From the NCBI GenBank assembly GCA_002435835.1, contig DIVM01000049.1:1-41618 (forward strand): a stretch of DNA of 41,618 bases. Reading direction: 5' to 3'. The translations under genes were made by a program, and so were the position numbers. Origin of the DNA: Firmicutes bacterium UBA6132. GTDB taxonomy: Bacteria; Bacillota_A; Clostridia; Tissierellales; Sedimentibacteraceae. This document shows, piece after piece, positions 33,746 to 41,618 of this stretch (within the stretch, counting starts at the first letter, position 1; each line of letters starts with the position of its first letter). The notes beneath the pieces are model-generated. The model had not been told where the DNA came from. It did not search any database and worked only from the letters and a program-made list of their open reading frames with translations.

Positions 33746-34057
33746 TGTATTATTAGCTTATGTATATTTGATTATATTTAAGTATGTATTTAAATATAAC
33801 CTTTTTAATTTTAATTCATAATAATTTTATACTTATTCCCTTTATGCTTCATGATTATTGATTAATCACTTGCTGGATTTTTTTATTAACAATAATTCTT
33901 TTGCATATAGGAATATAAATAAACTCTAATGCAATAAATGTTTTTCCTTTTTACCTTGCAATATTCATAACATTATTTAAATCGCAATCTATCTATTCTT
34001 TATTAATTTTACTCCACTACGTAACTTTACGTGTATATATATATGAAAGTGTATCCA
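33746..34057. other. A+T-rich intergenic region, nothing recognised
   Basis: About 310 bases between the DMT gene start and the hydrogenase terminator. A small ACGTAA/TTACGT inverted repeat occurs near 34018-34031. No gene, RNA or clear promoter. Confidence 0.45.
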
Positions 34058-34098
34058 CAATCGAAAAACTCCTCAAATTTTGAGGAGTTTTTCGATTG
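34058..34098. terminator. terminator of the hydrogenase operon
   Basis: A near-perfect hairpin, CAATCGAAAAACTCCTCAAA against TTTGAGGAGTTTTTCGATTG, some 50 bp after the hydA stop. The inner ACTCCTC/GAGGAGT stem with flanking T-runs can terminate on either strand. Confidence 0.9.
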
Positions 34099-34145
34099 TT
34101 TTATTCAATTGTTTGATGAGGAGATTGGACCCTATATGGAAACTG

Positions 34146-35912
34146 CTACTTAAGTTTTGTTTTATTCATGTTTTCATATTTACGGTCCACATAATGTGTA
34201 TGCAGTAGCTCATGGGCTTTTTCTCCATAAGGTTCTCCTAAATATTCATCATATATCTTTTTAATATATGGGTTTTCATGAGATTTTCTTATATCTTTAT
34301 TTTTGTCTTCTTTATAAATTGCTTCTGCCCTTTTTTTAAGTTTAGAAATATCGCCATGTAAAAACGGCTGGCCTCCACCACCTATACAACCGCCTGGGCA
34401 TGCCATAATTTCAATTATGTGGTAATTAGATTCACCGTTTTTTATGGATTCAAGAAGTTTTCTTGCATTTCCTAAACCATTGGTTACTGCTACATTTACT
34501 TTCATATCTTTTATTTTGAAAGTTGCAGTTTTGCTTCCTTCTAAACCTCTTATTGATTTGAATTGCAGAGCAGGTCCTGTTTCGCCTGTAATCCACTCAT
34601 AAGCAGTACGCACAGCTGCTTCTAATACACCGCCTGAAGCTCCAAATATAACACCAGCTCCTGTTGATTCTCCTAATGGATTGTCAAAATCATCGTCACT
34701 TAGTGAATTAAAATTTACTCCTGCTTCTCTAATCATTTTTGCTAATTCACGTGTAGATATTACAATATCAACATCTCTTAAATTATCATGTTTCAATTCA
34801 TCTCTTGCTGCTTCATATTTTTTCGCAAGACATGGCATAACTGATACAACTACAATTTTTTTAGGGTCTATACCCATTTTTTCTGCAAAATATGTTTTAG
34901 TCATAATACCCATCATTTGATGAGGAGATTTGCATGTTGAAGGAATATCTAACATATCAGGATAGTCATGTTCTAACATATTAATCCAAGCAGGACAGCA
35001 GCTTGTAAGAATAGGTAGTGTACCTCCATTATTAAGCCTATGCACAAACTCACTGGCTTCTTCCATTATAGTTAAGTCAGCTGCAAAATCTGTATCAAAA
35101 ACATAATCAAATCCTAATTGACGAAGTGCACTTACCATCTTGCCTGTTACCAGCGTTCCAGGTTTTAAATTAAATTCTTCTCCTAATGCAGCTCTTATAG
35201 CAGGTGCTGTTTGCACTACAACTATTTTATCCTTTGAATTTATTTTATCCCATACTTCCCCTGTATAATTTACTTCTGTCAACGCAGCTGTAGGGCAAAC
35301 TGCTACACATTGCCCACAAAATGTACAATTTGATTTATTTATTGGCTCATTAAAAGCAGGAGCAACATTAGTTGTAAATCCCCTGTTAATTCCAGAAAGC
35401 ACATTACATTGTTGCACTTCATTGCACATTGTTTCACAGCGCCTGCAAAGTATGCATTTATCCAAATTTCTTATAATAGAATAACTTGAATTGTCAATAG
35501 GGTACTGAGCTCTTTTACCTTGGTATTTAATTTCTCGTATATCTAATTCTGCTGCTAAAGATTGAAGTTCACAACGAAGATTTTTTTCGCAAAGCAAACA
35601 TTCTTTAGGGTGATTTGAAAGATAAAGTTCCACTATAGTTCGACGAGCTTTAATAGTTCTTATAGAATTTGTTTTTACAACCATTCCATCGGACACGGGG
35701 GTGGAACAAGCTGGAGCTAAATTTCTGCGTCCTTCTACTTCTACAACACATACCCTACATGAACCAGGATCATTTATAGTTACATCATCGTTAAGTTTGA
35801 AGTGACATAAAGTTGGTATATGAATGTCAATGCTTTCAGCTGCCCTTAAAATAGTAGTGCCTTCAGGTACTTTTGTTTTTTTATCATTGATAGTTACATT
35901 TAATGATTTCAT
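34146..35912 (-). CDS. hydA: [FeFe] hydrogenase catalytic subunit HydA (trimeric, NADH/ferredoxin-linked type)
   Basis: A 588-residue catalytic subunit. The N-terminal [2Fe-2S] domain (about residues 1-80) has CHFKLNDDVTINDPGSCRVC and a later Cys; a His-Cys3 [4Fe-4S] motif HPKECLLCEKNLRC follows, then two [4Fe-4S] motifs, CILCRRCETMC and CTFCGQCVAVCP. The H-cluster domain has all three signatures: TSCCPAW, MPCLAKKYEA and MACPGGCIGGGGQP. Start ATG 35912 behind AGAGGTGAT; the GTG at 35921 is part of that site. With HydB and HydC it forms a cytoplasmic electron-bifurcating hydrogenase that couples H2 to NADH and reduced ferredoxin. Maturases HydEFG are not in this window. Confidence 0.95.
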   Translation of the reverse strand: MKSLNVTINDKKTKVPEGTTILRAAESIDIHIPTLCHFKLNDDVTINDPGSCRVCVVEVEGRRNLAPACSTPVSDGMVVKTNSIRTIKARRTIVELYLSNHPKECLLCEKNLRCELQSLAAELDIREIKYQGKRAQYPIDNSSYSIIRNLDKCILCRRCETMCNEVQQCNVLSGINRGFTTNVAPAFNEPINKSNCTFCGQCVAVCPTAALTEVNYTGEVWDKINSKDKIVVVQTAPAIRAALGEEFNLKPGTLVTGKMVSALRQLGFDYVFDTDFAADLTIMEEASEFVHRLNNGGTLPILTSCCPAWINMLEHDYPDMLDIPSTCKSPHQMMGIMTKTYFAEKMGIDPKKIVVVSVMPCLAKKYEAARDELKHDNLRDVDIVISTRELAKMIREAGVNFNSLSDDDFDNPLGESTGAGVIFGASGGVLEAAVRTAYEWITGETGPALQFKSIRGLEGSKTATFKIKDMKVNVAVTNGLGNARKLLESIKNGESNYHIIEIMACPGGCIGGGGQPFLHGDISKLKKRAEAIYKEDKNKDIRKSHENPYIKKIYDEYLGEPYGEKAHELLHTHYVDRKYENMNKTKLK

Positions 35913-35927
35913 ATTTATCACCTCTTT

Positions 35928-37823
35928 TTACTTTCTTATAATGGCACTTACAGGACAAACTTCATAACAAGAACCACATTTAATGCATCTTTCCTGATCG
36001 ATAACATGGAGTTCTTTAAATTTACCGTGAATGCATGTAACTGGGCAAATTTTGGCACAACGAGTGCACCCTATACATTTATCAGTTATTTCATACATAA
36101 GTAATTCTTTACATACACCGGCTGGACACTTTCGATCTCTTATATGAGCAATAAATTCGTCTTCAAAATACTTTAGAGTGCTTAGAATTGGATTTGGAGA
36201 TGTTTGACCAAGACCACAAAGAGAAGTATCTTTAACAATTTCAGCAAGCTCTTTCAAATTATCTAAATCATTCTCTGTAGCCCTACCTTTTGTAATTTTT
36301 TCTAAAATTTCAAAGAGTCTGGTATTTCCTATTCTACAAGGTGTACATTTGCCGCAGGATTCTTCTAATGAAAATTCAAGATAAAATTTTGCAATATCTA
36401 CCATGCAATTGTCTTCATCCATAACAATCATCCCACCTGATCCCATCATTGAACCTATAGAATTTAAAGATTCATAATCTATTGGCGTATCCAAAAGCTC
36501 AGCAGGAATGCATCCTCCAGAAGGTCCACCGGTTTGAACAGCTTTGAACTTACGCCCATTTTTAACGCCACCACCAATATCATATATAATTTCTCTTAAT
36601 GTAGTTCCCATTGGGACTTCAACTAATCCAACATTATTAACTTTGCCTGCTAAAGCAAAAACTTTAGTTCCTTTTGATGTTTCCGTTCCTATACTGCTAA
36701 ACCATTCCCATCCTTTATTTATAATAGCAGGAATACAAGCTAATGTTTCTACATTGTTTACAACGGTTGGTTTATCCCATAGTCCACTTTCTGCAGGATA
36801 TGGGGGTTTATTTTGTGGTTCACCTCTATACCCTTCTATAGAATGAATTAGAGATGTTTCTTCACCACAAACAAATGCACCAGCACCATATTTTAATTTT
36901 ATGTCAAAACTAAAGTCAGTTCCTAAAATATTGTTACCTAAAAAGCCACATTCTCGTGATTGATTAATTGCTATTTTAAGTCTATGAATGGCCAATGGAT
37001 ATTCAGCTCTAATATATATATATCCTTCAGATGCACCTATAGCATATCCGGCAATTGCCATAGCCTCTAACACGCTATGAGGATCACCTTCTAAAATGGA
37101 TCGATCCATAAAAGCACCCGGATCTCCTTCATCTGCATTACATATGATATATTTTTGTGAAGAATCATATTTCTTAGCAAAAGACCACTTTGTACCTGTA
37201 GGAAAACCCCCGCCACCTCGCCCTCTAAGCTTGGAATCTGAAATTAATTTTATAATTTCATCTTGTGACATTTCAGTGATAACTTTCCCCAAAGCCATAT
37301 AACCTTCTTCAGCAATTGACTCGCTTATATCTTCTGGATTTATGAGACCACAATTTCTAAGTGCAATTCTTTCCTGCTTTTCATAAAAAGACATTTCTTC
37401 CTGTCTATTTACTTTTAGTTTTGTAGACGGTTCTTCATACAACAACCTATCAATTATTTTTCCTTGAATTAAATGTTGCTGTACTATTTCTTCAACATCT
37501 TCTACTTTTACTTCAATATAAAATACATTGTCAGGATAAACTTTTACAATTGGCCCTTTTTCACAAAAACCGAAGCAACCTGTTATATGTACTTTTACTT
37601 CATTAGATAGACCTGCTTCTTTTATTTTTTCATTTAATTTATCAACAGTAACTTGACTTTCAGCAGATTGACATCCAGTTCCTCCACAAACTAATATTTC
37701 ACGTTTATGTATAACATTTTCTTCAACAATATTTTTTTCATGAGACGATTTTCTAAGATTAAGCAATTCTCTAAAATTCTCATGAGATTTCTTAAGTTCT
37801 TGAAAAGAATTAATTTTATCCAA
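35928..37823 (-). CDS. hydB: hydrogenase subunit HydB, NuoF-like flavoprotein
   Basis: A 631-residue subunit. Residues about 45-130 are a thioredoxin-like [2Fe-2S] domain (CGGTGCQSAES and CFGFCEKGP). The NuoF core follows: SKLRGRGGGGFPTGTKW for NADH/FMN binding, CNADEGDPGAFMDRSILEGD, YGAGAFVCGEETSLIHSIEG, then an SLBB region, and ESCGKCTPCRIG for a [4Fe-4S] cluster. The C-terminus adds two [4Fe-4S] motifs, CIGCTRCAKICPVTCIHG and CIKCGSCYEVCPVSAI. This full set is typical of bifurcating HydB, the site where NAD+ meets FMN. Start is TTG 37823 with GGAG upstream. It lies between hydC and hydA with gaps of 35 and 15 bp. Confidence 0.95.
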   Translation of the reverse strand: MDKINSFQELKKSHENFRELLNLRKSSHEKNIVEENVIHKREILVCGGTGCQSAESQVTVDKLNEKIKEAGLSNEVKVHITGCFGFCEKGPIVKVYPDNVFYIEVKVEDVEEIVQQHLIQGKIIDRLLYEEPSTKLKVNRQEEMSFYEKQERIALRNCGLINPEDISESIAEEGYMALGKVITEMSQDEIIKLISDSKLRGRGGGGFPTGTKWSFAKKYDSSQKYIICNADEGDPGAFMDRSILEGDPHSVLEAMAIAGYAIGASEGYIYIRAEYPLAIHRLKIAINQSRECGFLGNNILGTDFSFDIKLKYGAGAFVCGEETSLIHSIEGYRGEPQNKPPYPAESGLWDKPTVVNNVETLACIPAIINKGWEWFSSIGTETSKGTKVFALAGKVNNVGLVEVPMGTTLREIIYDIGGGVKNGRKFKAVQTGGPSGGCIPAELLDTPIDYESLNSIGSMMGSGGMIVMDEDNCMVDIAKFYLEFSLEESCGKCTPCRIGNTRLFEILEKITKGRATENDLDNLKELAEIVKDTSLCGLGQTSPNPILSTLKYFEDEFIAHIRDRKCPAGVCKELLMYEITDKCIGCTRCAKICPVTCIHGKFKELHVIDQERCIKCGSCYEVCPVSAIIRK

Positions 37824-37858
37824 GTTTAAATACTCCTTTCTCTATAGAAATTTTATTA

Positions 37859-38338
37859 TTACTCTGAGTACTCTTCTAAAATTTTAATTACATCATTAGT
37901 TTTAAAATGACCATAAACTTTGCCGTTAACCGTTACTACTGGAGCAAGTCCGCACGCTCCTACACATCTAAGTGTTTCAATAGTATATTTTTTATCCGGT
38001 GTAGTTTCTCCCGTTGTTATTTTAAGCCTTCTTTCAAATTCACCTAAAATGTCCGCAGCCCCTCGTACAAAACAAGCTGTCCCTGTGCAAATACTTATAA
38101 CATATTTACCCCTAGGCTCTGTGGTGAAGTATGAGTAAAAGGATACGACCCCATATACCGAAGATGTAGAAATATGCAATTTTTCACCCACAAAATCCTG
38201 AACTTCTTCAGGGAGATAACCAAAAATTTCTTGAGCTTTATGTAAAACTTCAATTAAAGAACCGCGGTCAATAGGTACAGTTTTAATAAACTCTTCTAAT
38301 TCTTTAAACTTTTCATTAGGTAAGGTATTTGAACTCAC
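37859..38338 (-). CDS. hydC: hydrogenase subunit HydC, NuoE-like [2Fe-2S] protein
   Basis: A 159-residue NuoE-like protein. After an N-terminal helical bundle (IEVLHKAQEIFGYLPEEVQD) comes the thioredoxin-like ferredoxin domain with CTGTACFVRGA and CVGACGLAPVV, giving the four Cys of a [2Fe-2S] cluster. I choose GTG 38338 as the start because AAAGGAGG sits 8 nt before it; the upstream in-frame ATG at 38377 has no ribosome binding site. It is the first gene of the hydC-hydB-hydA operon and relays electrons within the complex. Confidence 0.93.
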   Translation of the reverse strand: MSSNTLPNEKFKELEEFIKTVPIDRGSLIEVLHKAQEIFGYLPEEVQDFVGEKLHISTSSVYGVVSFYSYFTTEPRGKYVISICTGTACFVRGAADILGEFERRLKITTGETTPDKKYTIETLRCVGACGLAPVVTVNGKVYGHFKTNDVIKILEEYSE

Positions 38339-38480
38339 TATACAAGCCTCCTTTTTATTTGTATAATTGTATATCACTTATAATGTTTCCAATTTTTAAT
38401 AATATATCCGATTGAGATTACTTAAAAATTGTGGCGAACGAAATGGCTTAAACCTGATACTGTAACTTAACTTTAAAAAT

Positions 38481-38512
38481 AATTGACAACAATTTTTAAG
38501 ATCACATTATAA
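38481..38512 (+). promoter_or_regulatory. promoter candidate with AATTG/CAATT inverted repeat
   Basis: TTGACA (38483-38488), 18 bp, TTATAA (38507-38512), about 75 bp before the methyltransferase-like gene. The -35 lies in AATTGACAACAATT, a 5-bp inverted repeat, which could bind a regulator of this gene or of the divergent hyd operon. It does not closely match the Rex consensus. Confidence 0.45.
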
Positions 38513-38586
38513 AAAATATTACTTATTAAAAATGCTAAAACTATGATATTATATGGTTAAAAGTTTTATATAAATTCGAGGTAATT

Positions 38587-39606
38587 ATGATTAAATTTGA
38601 AAAAAATGATGAACTAAATATAGCTATGAAAAACCTAATAAATTCCATGGTTGATGCTAATGACTATATAACTGCTATTCTAAGTTATACTGAAAGTATA
38701 CTTACTCCAAAAAAAGAAAAAGAACTCAAAGAAATACTAAAAAAATATAACGTTAATGTTGACAGCTTAAAATACGATACAAAAATTTTAACCGAGAATC
38801 CATATTTTAGAGATATCAAACTAAATTACGTGGATTCTGATACGGTGAATTATGATAATATTACTATTAAAAAAAGGACTTTAATGAGCATGAATTTTCA
38901 TGAGCCTATGGGAAAATATTTGTTCCACCATCACCCCATAGGATACTTTGAAACAGACGTTCATATGCCGGTTTTAATGCAAGGAAGTAAAGTTTGGATG
39001 TCACCTGCAATAAGTGAAATGGAAAGCATGAAGGAAGGTATAAATAAAGGTCATGGAAAATGTCTTGCCATGGGTCTTGGAATTGGATTTCTCCCCTACT
39101 CTTGGTTGCTAAAAGACGAAGTAAAAGAAGTAACTGTTGTTGAATTTAATAAAGACGTTATCGATTTATTTGAAAACTATATTAGACCACAGTTTAAAAC
39201 TGATAAAAATCTTGAAATAATACACGGTGATGCCATAGAATACTATAACGAAGAATTTCTAAATCAGTTTGATTATGTATATGTTGACTTTTGGGAATCT
39301 ACTGACGACGGTTTGAAATCACTGACAAAGCTTATGGAAAAAAATCTAAATTTACCCCATGTTGATTACTGGATAGAAAACTCAATACTTTACGATGTTA
39401 AATATATAGTTGCACCCTATCTTAATGCTATTTACTCAGGAAAAAGTGTAATAGATTTCATTTCTTCCATGGAAATAGATTTAAAGGAACTTGCAAAAAA
39501 AGTAAACAGATACTTTAAAACAAGAAATGATGTTATTAAAACAGAAGATGAATTGCTAAAAATCATTCACGGAAAAGATGTATTACGAAATATACTTGCT
39601 CAGTAA
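38587..39606 (+). CDS. SAM-dependent methyltransferase-fold protein (spermidine-synthase-like region)
   Basis: A 339-residue soluble protein. The first 140 residues are not recognised; they include FHEPMGKYLFHHHPIGYFET with a His cluster. From about residue 158 a Rossmann methyltransferase fold is visible: CLAMGLGIGFLPYSWLL (SAM-binding glycine motif), EVTVVEFNKDVIDLF (acidic end of strand 2), EIIHGDAIEYY and FDYVYVDFWEST. The pattern resembles spermidine synthase and fused-MFS spermidine synthase-like proteins, but typical polyamine-site residues are not evident. Enzyme activity and substrate are unknown. CGAGGT precedes the ATG. It is followed by a terminator and so is probably monocistronic. 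Confidence 0.75.
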   Translation: MIKFEKNDELNIAMKNLINSMVDANDYITAILSYTESILTPKKEKELKEILKKYNVNVDSLKYDTKILTENPYFRDIKLNYVDSDTVNYDNITIKKRTLMSMNFHEPMGKYLFHHHPIGYFETDVHMPVLMQGSKVWMSPAISEMESMKEGINKGHGKCLAMGLGIGFLPYSWLLKDEVKEVTVVEFNKDVIDLFENYIRPQFKTDKNLEIIHGDAIEYYNEEFLNQFDYVYVDFWESTDDGLKSLTKLMEKNLNLPHVDYWIENSILYDVKYIVAPYLNAIYSGKSVIDFISSMEIDLKELAKKVNRYFKTRNDVIKTEDELLKIIHGKDVLRNILAQ

Positions 39607-39623
39607 TTAAAATTCATAACAAA

Positions 39624-39662
39624 AAAGCATGTTAATTTAACTAATTAGCATGCTTTCTTTTT
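39624..39662 (+). terminator. intrinsic terminator of the methyltransferase-like gene
   Basis: GCATG-TTAATT pairs with AATTAG-CATGC, flanked by AAAA and TTTCTTTTT, 20 bp after the stop. Confidence 0.8.
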
Positions 39663-39766
39663 AAAATCTAAATTATTTTATTATAATATCGATTATATCA
39701 AAATTTCAATTTAAATATTTACAAATTTATTACATTAATAAATCTACATCACAATTAGATTAGATT

Positions 39767-40108
39767 TTATATTTTTTTAACAAATTCAGATTTTAATTTC
39801 ATAGCTCCGAAACCATCTATTTTGCAATCAATATTGTGGTCTCCTTCAACTAATCGTATATTCTTTACTTTTGTACCTATTTTAATAGATGATGAACTAC
39901 CTTTTACTTTTAGGTCTTTTATTACTGTAACACTATCACCATCATTTAAGATATTACCATTGGCATCTTTAATTGTAAGTATATCTTCAGTATTTTCTTT
40001 TTGTGATTCTAATGACCACTCATGTCCGCATTCAGGGCAAACAAATAAACCTCTATCTTCATAAGTATATTCTGAATTGCATTTTGGACAGTTTGATAAG
40101 TTTGACAT
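39767..40108 (-). CDS. yjdM: YjdM/PhnA domain zinc-ribbon protein
   Basis: A 113-residue protein close in length to E. coli YjdM (formerly PhnA). The N-terminal zinc ribbon is [25 protein letters not shown]; the C-terminal domain contains [39 protein letters not shown] and [19 protein letters not shown], all hallmarks of the family. Despite the old name, a role in phosphonate use is not established. ATG 40108 follows AGAGGAAT; the in-frame ATG at 40168 has no ribosome binding site. It appears to stand alone. Confidence 0.93.
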   Translation of the reverse strand: MSNLSNCPKCNSEYTYEDRGLFVCPECGHEWSLESQKENTEDILTIKDANGNILNDGDSVTVIKDLKVKGSSSSIKIGTKVKNIRLVEGDHNIDCKIDGFGAMKLKSEFVKKI

Positions 40109-40324
40109 TTTTATTCCTCTACTTTCTATTGCTACTATATAATAAGGCTTTAATTCTAACATAAACATATTTTATAAACAACAACTTTTTGATTTGCTTC
40201 TTGAACAAAGTAACAAGCGTTGGCCATCATGTCCTAATTTATATTTTATGAATTTATTTTTATATTCATATTAATATAAAAACTGAATAATTTATAATAA
40301 ATATGAGTGAGGAGTTGATTTCTA

Positions 40325-40942
40325 ATGTCAAGAGTTTTAAAATCTAACACTTTGACTTTAACAGGTCAAGGTCAAGTTTCACCTGTTCCAAATGAAGTTA
40401 TAATACGATTAGGTGTTCAAACAACAGGAGAAAATTTAATTCAAGTTCAATCGGAAAATGCCAGGATAAGCCAGTCCATCCTTCAATCTCTGCAAAGAAT
40501 GGGTGTTACGGATACTAAAACATTTCAATATTCAATTTTTAAAAACTATGATTATGAAAATGGAATACAAATAGACAGGGGTTATACAGTTAGAAATATA
40601 TTTGAAATAAAAACTAATAACATAGAACAAGCTGGAAGAATCATAGATACGGCCGTTAATGCTGGAGCAAATATAGTAGATTTTATTTCATTTGATATTT
40701 CTAACCGTGAGTTTTATTATCAGCAAGCTTTAAATTTAGCAATTTATAATGCTATTCAAAAAGCAAAATCAATTTATATGAACTTAGGTATAAAAGCTGA
40801 ACCTTTTCCAACAAGTATTGTTGAAAACAGCACATCATTCATACCATATCAAACGTTTCAAAGGGAATCTTTAGCCTCAACCCCTATAGTACCTGGCAAC
40901 ATACAAATAGAATCATCTGTAACAGTTGAATTTGCTTATTAA
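40325..40942 (+). CDS. SIMPL (DUF541) domain-containing protein
   Basis: A 205-residue protein that fits the SIMPL/DUF541 family: LTLTGQGQVSPVPNEVIIRL at the N-terminus, SENARISQSILQSLQRMGVT, FQYSIFKNYDYENG, GYTVRNIFEIKT and the C-terminal strand ESSVTVEFAY. No signal peptide is visible, unlike many family members (for example E. coli YggE), so it may be cytoplasmic or surface associated. Function is not established; relatives have been linked to oxidative stress. GAGGAG lies before the ATG. The 56-residue gene follows by 98 bp. Confidence 0.9.
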   Translation: MSRVLKSNTLTLTGQGQVSPVPNEVIIRLGVQTTGENLIQVQSENARISQSILQSLQRMGVTDTKTFQYSIFKNYDYENGIQIDRGYTVRNIFEIKTNNIEQAGRIIDTAVNAGANIVDFISFDISNREFYYQQALNLAIYNAIQKAKSIYMNLGIKAEPFPTSIVENSTSFIPYQTFQRESLASTPIVPGNIQIESSVTVEFAY

Positions 40943-41040
40943 TTTTTAAAAATAATGTAATTTTATTATTTTTATCCAAGAATAAAATGTCTCTTATTTA
41001 TAATACTAATAAAAACATATTTTAAAAGGAAGGACAAAAT

Positions 41041-41211
41041 ATGAAAAATAATAAAAATAGAATGAGAGACAGAGAAAAAAGCAATTCAGATCTTAGAAAA
41101 ATAGATCCTAAAAATAATGCAGATGTAGGAATTATCAATGGTCAAATTATAGGCGTTCATGAATCAAAACATGAAAAAAGTAGACCTGAAATGAAAGCTA
41201 AAAAGGATTAA
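41041..41211 (+). CDS. hypothetical 56-residue highly charged protein
   Basis: A small frame with a good ribosome binding site (AAGGAAGG, 8 nt before the ATG) and its own terminator 6 nt after the stop. The product begins MKNNKNRMRDREKSNSDLRK and ends KSRPEMKAKKD, about half charged or polar, with one short hydrophobic patch (VGIINGQIIGV). It has no Cys and no membrane segment and is probably largely disordered. I do not recognise a family, but signals on both sides support expression. Confidence 0.65.
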   Translation: MKNNKNRMRDREKSNSDLRKIDPKNNADVGIINGQIIGVHESKHEKSRPEMKAKKD

Positions 41212-41216
41212 AGATA

Positions 41217-41249
41217 AAACAGCGATTAAGTTTTTCTTAATCGCTGTTT
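41217..41249 (+). terminator. intrinsic terminator of the 56-residue gene
   Basis: AAACAGCGATTAAG pairs with CTTAATCGCTGTTT around a short T-rich loop: a 14-bp perfect stem. Confidence 0.85.
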
Positions 41250-41338
41250 GTATTAATTAATAAGTATTGTTTCACAAAAATATCCTTCAATATCAGTCAG
41301 GATTACATGCATCAGAGATTGTAATTTTAGAGGTAAAA

Positions 41339-41618
41339 TCATTTGTTTTTCGTTTTCATTACTTTTTCATAGCAATTAAATGGTTTTTCTTTTCCTAAAA
41401 ATCTCATTTCACTTACGAATTCAAAACCAAATTTTTTAAACAGTAAATTCATTTTTTCATTAGTTGAATATGTATCTGTTTTCAAATAAAAAACATTATT
41501 TTTACAAGCCAAATCTTCAGCAAAATTTAATAATTCAGTGCCAATACCCATTCTTCTTAAATTAGGATTTACAGCCATTCTATGTATAACTAAAGCTTTT
41601 TTATTCAAAGACCAATTC
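41339..41618 (-). CDS. GNAT family N-acetyltransferase (5' end beyond window)
   Basis: The open frame runs through the window edge, so the N-terminus is missing. Visible are NWSLNKKALVIHRMAVNPNL and RRMGIGTELLNFAEDLA, the acetyl-CoA-binding motif A (RxxGxG) of GNAT enzymes, then FYLKTDTYSTNEKMNLLFKK and FGFEFVSEM, the usual C-terminal strand-helix. Acceptor substrate unknown. An internal TTG at 41608 is not a plausible start, since homology-like sequence continues upstream of it. Confidence 0.87.
   Translation of the reverse strand, partial: NWSLNKKALVIHRMAVNPNLRRMGIGTELLNFAEDLACKNNVFYLKTDTYSTNEKMNLLFKKFGFEFVSEMRFLGKEKPFNCYEKVMKTKNK

Noticed and set aside
38481..38494. Rex redox operator for the hydrogenase operon
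   Set aside because: AATTGACAACAATT is an inverted repeat but does not match the TTGTTAA-N4-TTAACAA consensus, and no rex gene is near.

Overview
The window looks like chromosome of a low-G+C anaerobic Bacillota (Clostridia or Tissierellia type). The DNA is very A+T rich, genes start behind strong GGAGG ribosome binding sites, and the gene content fits: a trimeric [FeFe] hydrogenase, an anaerobic GlpA-like dehydrogenase, a DUF134 regulator, a C_GCAxxG_C_C protein and clostridial Ku/LigD. No rRNA, tRNA or CRISPR array was seen. About 40 genes are supported; three are pseudogenes and two run off the window ends.

Layout. (1) 1-3700: a minus-strand operon of a DUF917 protein, an NCS1 permease and an Asp/Glu/hydantoin racemase, probably uptake and breakdown of a hydantoin-like or amino-acid-derived compound. 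(2) 3745-5271: a yifB/comM gene cut off just after its Walker B motif, followed by the degraded C-terminus of a large serine recombinase, the scar of a lost mobile element. (3) 5886-9001: a thioredoxin-fold/DUF255 protein, an apparently independent structured RNA, and an ADP-ribosylglycohydrolase lacking its N-terminus. (4) 9099-14747: GntR/FadR-type regulator, then an operon of a GlpA-like FAD dehydrogenase with a BFD [2Fe-2S] domain, a FAD/NAD oxidoreductase, DUF1667 and the symporter GltS. A consensus promoter with a perfect 24-bp palindrome at its start site precedes the operon. (5) 15041-16425: a repeated small-RNA-like element and a metallo-beta-lactamase-fold hydrolase. (6) 16643-19384: a distinctly G+C-richer block (about 53-55 percent in hand-counted lines against about 32-37 percent elsewhere) with a LysR regulator divergent from AtuA-family and DUF4387 genes, probably acquired. 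(7) 19601-22795: Ku and LigD, a two-gene NHEJ repair unit; a second copy of the small-RNA-like element lies upstream. (8) 23190-25324: a lone PTS-IIC-like membrane protein and a ZIP metal transporter.

(9) 25451-33181 is the most interesting part. It holds three free-standing NifX/NafY-like proteins, a Mrp ATPase fused to a fourth such domain, two MinD-like ATPases with inserted ferredoxin clusters, a C_GCAxxG_C_C protein, an FMN-dependent glutamate-synthase-like enzyme with a Cys-rich N-terminus, and a DUF134 regulator. These occupy five transcription units, and each promoter carries the palindrome GACATATGTC or a close variant. In three promoters a pair of sites is spaced 37-38 bp centre to centre, one on the -35 box and one just past the start site. 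I infer that DUF134 controls this as one autoregulated regulon for iron-sulfur or metal-cofactor handling, unrelated to nitrogen fixation as far as this window shows.

(10) 33302-38338: a small DMT-type transporter and the hydrogenase operon hydC-hydB-hydA. (11) 38587-41618: a SAM-dependent-methyltransferase-like protein, YjdM/PhnA, a SIMPL protein, a 56-residue charged protein and a partial GNAT acetyltransferase.
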